A stretch of DNA of 64,000 nucleotides, from positions 1,689,001 through 1,753,000 of the forward strand of contig NC_089736.1 of NCBI RefSeq assembly GCF_035083965.1, given 5' to 3'. Source of the stretch: Branchiostoma lanceolatum. Taxonomy: Eukaryota > Chordata > Leptocardii > Amphioxiformes > Branchiostomatidae. Below the pieces are notes generated by a model. The model was given only the letters and a program-made list of their open reading frames with translations, was not told the DNA's origin and searched no databases. Position numbers and translations under genes: made by a program. Shown one piece after another: positions 59,501 to 64,000 of this stretch (within the stretch, counting starts at the first letter, position 1; the number at the start of each line of letters is the position of its first letter).

Positions 59501-62500
59501 CATTATTTCCGTATGGCAGTATTCCACAGAAGTACATAGTGATCCCTCCATATCCTAACCCACATAAATCTAAACATTTCAGATCCAAACAAGGCCAGGC
59601 AACAATTTCAGGTTTCAAATGGATGAGAATGGGACGAATGTCACAATAGTTACACAATCGATGACAAATGCTCTACTATACTTCCCCATATTTTATCCAT
59701 CAAGTCGACTATAACATTCATGTAAATTCATATTCTGATAATGCAATGCGTCTTTACAGAAAGTATGGTGAACTGTAAACTGTCACCCGGCCCGCTGGGC
59801 GGTAATCCACACAAGCAGCGAGCTCACGACCACCTTGATTTCCAACCAATGGCTGATCACCATGGAACGGTTGACGCGTAGTCTGGCGTCTCCGTGGTCA
59901 AGCTCCGCCCCCGACATACAGGTCCTGAGCACGGCGATCACAGGGCGCGTGCCGGCCACAGCGGTCCGTTCTCACTAAAATTTCAAGTTTTTCCAGCTCG
60001 TGTTCGTCTTCGTCCTTCAAGGTCACCGCTTCCGGCATCGCGCTAGGATCATGGCAGGTTCCAAGTGCTCACAGTCGTGCTTGTTCTCTACCCGTGAAGG
60101 GACACAAGGGACCTCATGGCGTTGGCAAGTGTCGGGTCGGACGTGCACGCTCCGAGGTCCACTACGATTCTCTGCGCCGGGACGAGAAAGTTCCCCGTTC
60201 CCTGGAGGATTTACATTTCAAGAGCCGCTCGAAGGATTTCGCAAAGGGCTTGTGGTCAAGTCTGAGCGAATACGAGGCAGAGGATAGGAAGACTGTACGC
60301 GACCTTCGGGCATTTGGACGACGATTTGATGCGGACAGTCGACAAGAGCATCGCCTATCTGTTGAGTTCACTCAATGAACGGGTTGACGCGTAGCATGGC
60401 GCACTTTCGAATATACACGAACAGAATGGTTCACAATTCAATTCATCAATTCAGACAGTATATCCCACGGCACAGTTTAAATCTGGCTAATGCTCACATA
60501 GGATATTCTAGCCAGGCATCAAAAATTGTGTCCGTACTACTTTGTACCCACACTAATACATTGTGTGCTGCGGCTTTTACAAAACATAGACTGATGACGT
60601 CACAAGAACAAGTCTATCATACACGTTGTACATAACATAAACTGATGACGTCACCAGAACGCGTCTATCGTAGACGTTATACACAACATAAACCAATGAC
60701 GTAAACAGAACACACCTATTATAAAGGTTCACTCTAGTGTACGTTACGTTAGCGCTCTGCGTTATGATAACGTAAATGACTATGTTACGTTAACGTAATG
60801 CGTTATGATAACTACGACTACGTTATGTTAACGTTGTTTGTTATAATAACTTGAAGGGCGTACATACGTTACGTTAACGTGGTACGTTAACATACCCCAT
60901 TTATGTGCGTAACGTATAACCACAAAACGTGACGTCTACGTAGATACGATATTTTGCCACGACATATGTATGTCACGTTTAGTACGTGACGTATATGCCT
61001 TATGTGACGTATGACCTGTTGTACGTGACGTTTGGACGAGAAATCGTACGTTTTTTTATGCAGGTAATTTTGACACGGAAATTGCAAAACCATATGTATG
61101 TCACGTATCCGTACGTTCCGGCATACGTGACGTAGGCCTTTCATACGTGACGTATTGACCCCCAATACGTCACGTATAAACGCCAAAACGTGACGTTTTT
61201 TACGTACGTAATTTTGACACGGAAATGATGCCATAATATGCGCCATAAAATGCTTAGTAATACCTTGACTTGAGTTACAGTTTTTCCGCTCTCTTTTGCC
61301 GCCTCTTCTATCAACGGACATGCCTTTTTAGCCACAGTCATTCCCTTCTTTTCATAGAAACGGACAAGTACAGGGTCGTACTCCTTTGTACGTTCGGAGA
61401 CTTCCTGCAATTAAGTAAAGGTGAGTTTTTGCTTCCTTTGATAACCGGGCGCTTTTGTGCAGTGCTGATGGTAGTCACCAGCTCGACAAGGAGAGTTTAA
61501 AAATATCAGCATGCGCACTCAAGAGAGCTACAAACAGAAGTAGCAACCGCATACCATCCTCAAATGGCATTAGTACTTAACTAATGGCAAAGTGAATTGT
61601 TTGGAAAGAAAGGTACAACTAAATCAACACGATGACTAGATTCTATATTGATAGAGGTTATCATTTTGCAGTATATAAGTTTCGCCGCAGCTTACATTAT
61701 TCTCTTCTCGTAGAAGCTTCAGTGTATCTTTTCTACTGCGAATGATTCTTTCTTCCTCATCGTCGTCGCTGGTGTCCTCATCTGCAACGATATCCTCCAC
61801 CGTCAGACCTACCTGTAAATGAACATGTACAGGAAAACATCAGTGCTCATTAATGTTGGAATATCGGACACAGACATGTCCAACTGTCCAGGCGATATGT
61901 ATGGGACATCTAAACAATTCCGTGCACAATAGATATCGCAGTAATGTCACGTTGCGAAATTAGTTGGTAGACTTTACTGCACATGTGCTGGAATATATGG
62001 TGAGTAATTTGTTTATAACTACAGCAGATTTCTAATGCCGCCAAAAGTCACCTTCCAATAGTCTGCACGCATGGCACGAAAATTGGTCAAATAATATGAA
62101 TTTCTATTCAAAGTAGATCACTATGAAAAAAGGCGTTATTTCTATTTTTACCAAAAGAGATAAAGATACCTTCATGTTGATGGATTGATGGCAAGTTATT
62201 TTACCAGACTGAAGCTGAAGAATAGAGTATAGATTCTATAACTATAGATCCTTAAGGCCTTACCTTGTTCCTGATGCCTGTATCAGCCCCGTGCTGCAGC
62301 AGTACTTCTGCACAATCGTGGTGGCCGTGTGTAGCTGCCTTATGGAGGGGGGTGTCGTCCTGTTGGGACATTCACAGACATGGAAAAGTACTAGTGTAAT
62401 TCAGTCGTCTTTAATCAAACATGTATATTAACATCTACTCCCTGAATACGTCCAGCTCGCTTGGAACCATGCCTCTATTTTACCTCTTAAAAACCCACTA

Positions 62501-63684
62501 GTCAACCTTTTCTCAACAATACTAATAGCTTTTTGATGATGAATGCTAATGGTTGCGGTACAATCTATATGTAGAACTTCAGTAGAATCATACTTTATGA
62601 TATATAATCTATTACAGTCAGTCTACCTACCTCCTTGTCCCGTGCGTTCACATCTGCACCAGCTGTCAGTAAAGCTGATACAGTTTCATGGTGGTCATTC
62701 AGGGCTGCTATGTGCAGGGGAGTAAAAAGCTGTAAAACACATCAGATGGTCTTCAGTACGACAACATGAGGACAAATGTGCACAGAAGTTGGCGACATTT
62801 CCAGTGACAGTCACCAAACCTGTACCTATGTAGATGTTGAATATCAAATAACTGCCATAATCGTGGAAGGTTTGACGTCTTGTTTTGTTCTGTCAATAAT
62901 CTGAAATGTTATGTTACACGTTACAGATAAATCAGTTGAAGGCTGATGACGGGCTCCACCCACCTGTGTCTTTTATAAGCGGTTTTTCCAGTTTCATAGC
63001 TCAGTGAACAAATTGTAACTGACCTTTGGAATTCCCGCCGATAACAGAAGACATGGTAACTAACCCAGAAGCCACCAGCAGCACTATGATTGACTCCCTC
63101 CGCTAACAGCTGCTTCACTCTGTCCGTGTCTCCTTTCCCTGCAGCCTTCCGCAGCTTCTGTAATGATAGCAGACAGGGAACAGGATACACAACGGTCAAA
63201 CACATTCAATCAGAACCTTAGTAATATTGAGCAAGTGGGGGAAATCTACATCCAAACTCACTTGGCCAAATGCGAGAGCGTTGTTGGTGGGCTAACATGA
63301 AATATACCCATAAATATTGTAACATTGCAGTAAACATTGTCTTTCATTGAACAATAGTTAACGCACATTGAATAATGTCATTCCAACATAATGATTAAGA
63401 AGTAATCAGACGTTTTCATTTGTCCATATACATGCTATGTACGCAAGTCTGCTGAAATTGTATGTAGTGTGATGCCGGTTTTAAGGGCACATTGTTCAGG
63501 GTACAAACATTGAAAATGCCTACACATATTAAATAAATGCCAAATAATGACTGCATCATTTTGTGAATGTTGAGTAAACGAAGCACATGATTATCTGTGA
63601 TGTTCTTTCGATCATGTCTCATATCATAAACGACATCTAACCTACCGCCTCTTTCACCTTCCGGTTTAGTAGTATGTCGTCCAT
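45205..63684 (-). CDS. Ankyrin-homeodomain-like-HMG-box protein, paralogue of the ROCO gene
   Basis: Thirteen exons with consistent phases give 621 residues: 63646-63684 (ATG), 63065-63157, 62631-62729, 62264-62359, 61696-61812, 61264-61404, 48446-48575, 47931-48106, 47406-47571, 46849-47046, 46385-46477, 45784-46137, 45205-45368 (TAG). Order: ankyrin cap, two full ankyrin repeats and end cap (14-148), homeodomain-like HTH (about 152-213), HMG box (about 214-272), a segment with LVVTLYNGRIRTFG, a nuclear signal (SPRKKRKKDK) and a Pro/Thr/Gln-rich tail. The N-terminal half matches the ROCO gene exon by exon; everything after the HTH is different. The sixth intron (48576-61263) carries the giant fold-back element. 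A DNA-binding regulator is the likeliest role. Confidence 0.87.
47931..48575 (-). CDS. Second HTH exon and HMG-box exons of the paralogue
   Basis: Exon 48446-48575 continues the recognition helix (NFIGNYRKSKGGSKRR) and starts an HMG box (RRITGYHEYYREQLPRKR). Exon 47931-48106 completes it with FSLADANKEIGKSWKILTEE and EKDGYNKAAKRRR, the classical helix 2 and helix 3 pattern (W plus L..EEK..Y...A). The Asn at the homeodomain position 51 is kept here. The last part (EVSKKLKQLEKL) may be a short coiled coil. Confidence 0.82.
48880..49400. repeat. Subterminal arrays of ACGT-centred motifs (left arm)
   Basis: TACGTGAC, TACGTCAC and ACGTCACGT recur about every 20-40 bp from 48900 to 49200, followed by GTTAACGTAACG-type motifs to about 49380 and TGACGTCA-type motifs to 49520. 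The mirror set is at about 60590-61205. Such repeats are where transposases bind in many DNA transposons. Confidence 0.75.
49737..50021 (-). CDS. Unrecognised 94-residue ORF in the left arm of the fold-back element
   Basis: Reads MKGHKGPHGVGKCRVGRARS, then HYDSLRRDEKVPRSLEDLHF, LWSSLSEYEAEDRKTVRDLR and ends at VEFTQ. It is soluble, charged and unlike the surrounding repeats, with helical character. An upstream ATG (ATGGCAGGTTCCAAG) lies in another frame. An identical copy lies in the right arm. I do not recognise it; a captured host exon is one possibility, chance another. Confidence 0.35.
   Translation of the reverse strand: MKGHKGPHGVGKCRVGRARSEVHYDSLRRDEKVPRSLEDLHFKSRSKDFAKGLWSSLSEYEAEDRKTVRDLRAFGRRFDADSRQEHRLSVEFTQ
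50990..51420. repeat. Inner hairpins within the left arm
   Basis: At about 51008-51166, ctactctccaagcagaggtt and cgtcaccgttttatcatatg are reverse-complemented around a short loop (aacctctgcttggagagtag). At about 51200-51410, attgc(a)gactc and aagctttactattacatttt pair with aaaatgtaatggtaaagctt and gagtctgaaatgg. The mirror set occurs at 58750-59165, so each arm itself folds back. Confidence 0.8.
52280..52405. repeat. Tandem array of CCAAGCAGATGTTTGGG units
   Basis: Five to six copies of a 19-25 bp unit (ccaagcagatgtttgggctc / gggatc). The reverse-complement set is at about 56805-56910, and looser copies occur at 51465-51660 and 58560-58720. Confidence 0.82.
52751..53004. repeat. Diverged direct copy of part of the left arm
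   Basis: The stretch cgtcccattctcatctattt through gatatggagggatcactatg repeats 50545-50645 in the same orientation with several substitutions. It marks where the outer arms stop pairing and shows that the element grew by internal duplication. Confidence 0.7.
53005..53192. mobile_element. Small fold-back element related to 16414-16629
   Basis: Ends taggctctacgagcctctgc / gcagagactggtagaggcta, then gggtcgctgggaaa / tttcccagcgaccc, and an inner pair around gaagggagtcggcta. Its right half (ttggccaatttctactattttcc) matches the element in the NHL gene and the half copy at 51880-51925. Confidence 0.82.
53233..55193. mobile_element. Nested fold-back element, 1.96 kb, with 10-bp flanking repeat
   Basis: Starts CCAACCTGAAGCTAGCCCTC and ends gagggctagcttcagcTTGG. 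Outside, TCTAGCCGCA is repeated at 53223-53232 and 55194-55203. Arms of about 350 bp pair (for example cgaattcggcacaacataat against attattttatgccgaattcg). The interior has at least six copies, in both orientations, of a motif around gcgct(a)...tttatctaaatgtggcccgtgaac. No transposase seen. Confidence 0.85.
55204..56472. other. Unpaired central segment of the giant element
   Basis: About 1.27 kb without an inverted partner. The last 100 bp (tagacactctgacagaccac, gagagccacacctctttgtc) are a diverged direct copy of the arm sequence around 50850-50960. The rest is AT-rich with no supported gene. Confidence 0.55.
57328..58298 (+). mobile_element. 5'-truncated LINE 3' end, inserted in the right arm only
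   Basis: Flanked by TATG on both sides (57324-57327, 58299-58302). The 3' end has aataaa and an attcattcatt run. One open frame runs from the first bases to the stop at 58223: SEIWGSF, PIESVHLKFCKQSLRVPRSA, AARAELGRYPIQV, then a Cys/His cluster (LCKHCTLNRVEDECNFVVEC). This is the region downstream of a LINE reverse transcriptase. The clade is uncertain. The left arm has the uninterrupted site (ccttcatacagctgac near 51859). Confidence 0.85.
57474..58223 (+). pseudogene. C-terminal part of a LINE reverse-transcriptase ORF
   Basis: 249 codons from the first internal ATG, open without stops. It includes a zinc-knuckle-like C-x2-C...C-x5-C-like cluster typical of the tail of LINE polyproteins. 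The polymerase core is missing because the copy is 5'-truncated. Confidence 0.8.
60094..60378 (+). CDS. Unrecognised 94-residue ORF in the right arm (copy)
   Basis: Same predicted protein as in the left arm, read on the opposite strand as expected for a palindrome. Preceded by a GC-rich stretch (gtcaccgcttccggcatcgc) unlike the AT-rich surroundings, as if a host promoter or first exon had been taken up. Confidence 0.35.
   Translation: MKGHKGPHGVGKCRVGRARSEVHYDSLRRDEKVPRSLEDLHFKSRSKDFAKGLWSSLSEYEAEDRKTVRDLRAFGRRFDADSRQEHRLSVEFTQ
60590..61205. repeat. Subterminal arrays of ACGT-centred motifs (right arm)
   Basis: Mirror copy of the left-arm array, with TGATGACGTCA near 60595-60650, GTTACGTTAACGTAATG-like motifs at 60740-60890 and TACGTGACGTAT-like motifs from 60900 to 61200. 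Small differences from the left arm show the two have begun to diverge. Confidence 0.75.
61264..63684 (-). CDS. Ankyrin exons and first HTH exon of the paralogue
   Basis: Exon 1 is only 13 codons (MDDILLNRKVKEA). The cap exon GDTDRVKQLLAEGVNHSAAG, ankyrin exons LFTPLHIAALNDHHETVSAL and DDTPLHKAATHGHHDCAEVL, and cap VGLTVEDIVADEDTSDDDEE parallel the first, last and cap exons of the ROCO gene. Seven middle repeats are absent. HTH exon 61264-61404 has KEYDPVLVRFYEKKG and CPLIEEAAKESGKTVTQVK. Introns also match the ROCO gene (catcagatggtcttcagtac). Confidence 0.9.
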
Positions 63685-64000
63685 CGCTGACTCTTCATCC
63701 AACACTGCTCATTGGTAACTGCTGTGCCGTGACCGACTAGGTCCTCTGAGGTCGATTTCCCTTTAGCACAAACGACACAGAGGCACATATTACATATTTT
63801 CTAAGCAATGAGACCGCCGTACATTCACACGGACTTCTAACAGCGTGCGGAAGTGTTGTGATGACATCACATTTACAATCAATTCCATCGAAAATGTTTT
63901 TAAACAGGGATCAAACGGCACCGAAAAAGGAACGAAATATAGCTTTAAACACTATCGAAACTTAAACATAGCTCTTACATTTTCGGTAGCACAAACACAT
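63685..64000. other. Upstream flank of the paralogue
   Basis: Presumed 5' UTR and promoter side of the gene whose ATG is at 63684. No TATA box or other element that I can assign with confidence. Confidence 0.4.

Larger units (their letters stand above)
48874..61235. mobile_element. Giant fold-back transposon, 12.36 kb, 7-bp target duplication
   Basis: The left end TATGGCATCATTTCCGTG... is matched by the reverse complement of the right end ...CACGGAAATGATGCCATA. Immediately outside, ATATGCG is repeated at 48867-48873 and 61236-61242. The arms pair along 48874-52750 and 56473-61235 with scattered small differences; the longest are a 65-bp block with an 18-G run (left arm near 50180-50245 only) and a LINE (right arm only). 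No transposase is seen, so it is non-autonomous. It fills the intron between the two homeodomain-like exons of the paralogue. Confidence 0.9.

Noticed and set aside
48874-61235. The long palindrome as a mirror-image assembly error
   Set aside because: The arms differ at many places (LINE in one arm, poly-G block in the other, scattered substitutions), and the ends are flanked by a short direct repeat as expected for an insertion.
61505-61552. A counterpart in the paralogue of the small ROCO-gene exon 28943-28999
   Set aside because: The sequence after tttgtag reads into TGA at once and has no donor in register. Joining 61696 directly to 61404 keeps the frame.

Overview
The window looks like animal nuclear DNA. 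Genes are split into many short exons with GT-AG introns. The gene families (ankyrin/ROCO/TIR/ZU5/Death mosaics, NHL propellers, long C2H2 arrays) and the tRNA-derived SINEs, RTE-type LINE and fold-back elements fit an invertebrate deuterostome; a lancelet (Branchiostoma-like) genome is my best guess. That assignment is inference; no database search was possible. Exons were called by hand from splice sites, reading-frame continuity and intron phase.

Layout. 1-12467 (+): the 3' part of a C2H2 zinc-finger gene, 13 exons and 19 fingers, whose exon/intron edges have repeatedly been copied in tandem (up to 11 copies of one splice acceptor). 12468-15549: 3' flank with a perfect hairpin. 15550-18825 (-): a single-pass membrane protein with a six-bladed NHL propeller, broken by one frameshift. 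20332-37739 (-): a 31-exon gene whose intron phases all agree, predicting about 1906 residues: ankyrin repeats, homeodomain-like HTH, Roc-COR GTPase, CARD-like region, TIR, ZU5, UPA-like, nuclear-localisation-like basic stretch, Death domain. A nearly full-length but broken RTE-like LINE (34022-37412) sits in its first intron. 37740-41841: intergenic, with a SINE and a degenerate tandem segment. 41842-43314 (+): a 108-residue three-exon gene with a duplicated YxGCV...YHxTxDR motif. 45205-63684 (-): a 13-exon paralogue of the ROCO gene, predicting 621 residues, which keeps the ankyrin and homeodomain-like parts but continues into an HMG box, a nuclear signal and a Pro/Thr-rich tail instead of GTPase and death-fold modules.

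One intron of this second gene is almost entirely filled by a 12.4 kb palindrome (48874-61235) with matching terminal inverted repeats and a perfect 7-bp target duplication: a giant fold-back transposon. It contains a second fold-back element with its own 10-bp flanking repeat, a third small hairpin element related to one in the NHL gene, and a LINE fragment present in only one arm, with the empty site preserved in the other.

How the parts may work together (inference): the ROCO protein has the build of a cytosolic immune or cell-death signalling scaffold, and its neighbour has the build of a DNA-binding nuclear factor. They share the N-terminal ankyrin plus homeodomain-like module, including an intron at the same place inside the recognition helix, so they arose by local duplication and then took different C-termini. 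This pair is the main candidate for an undescribed system.
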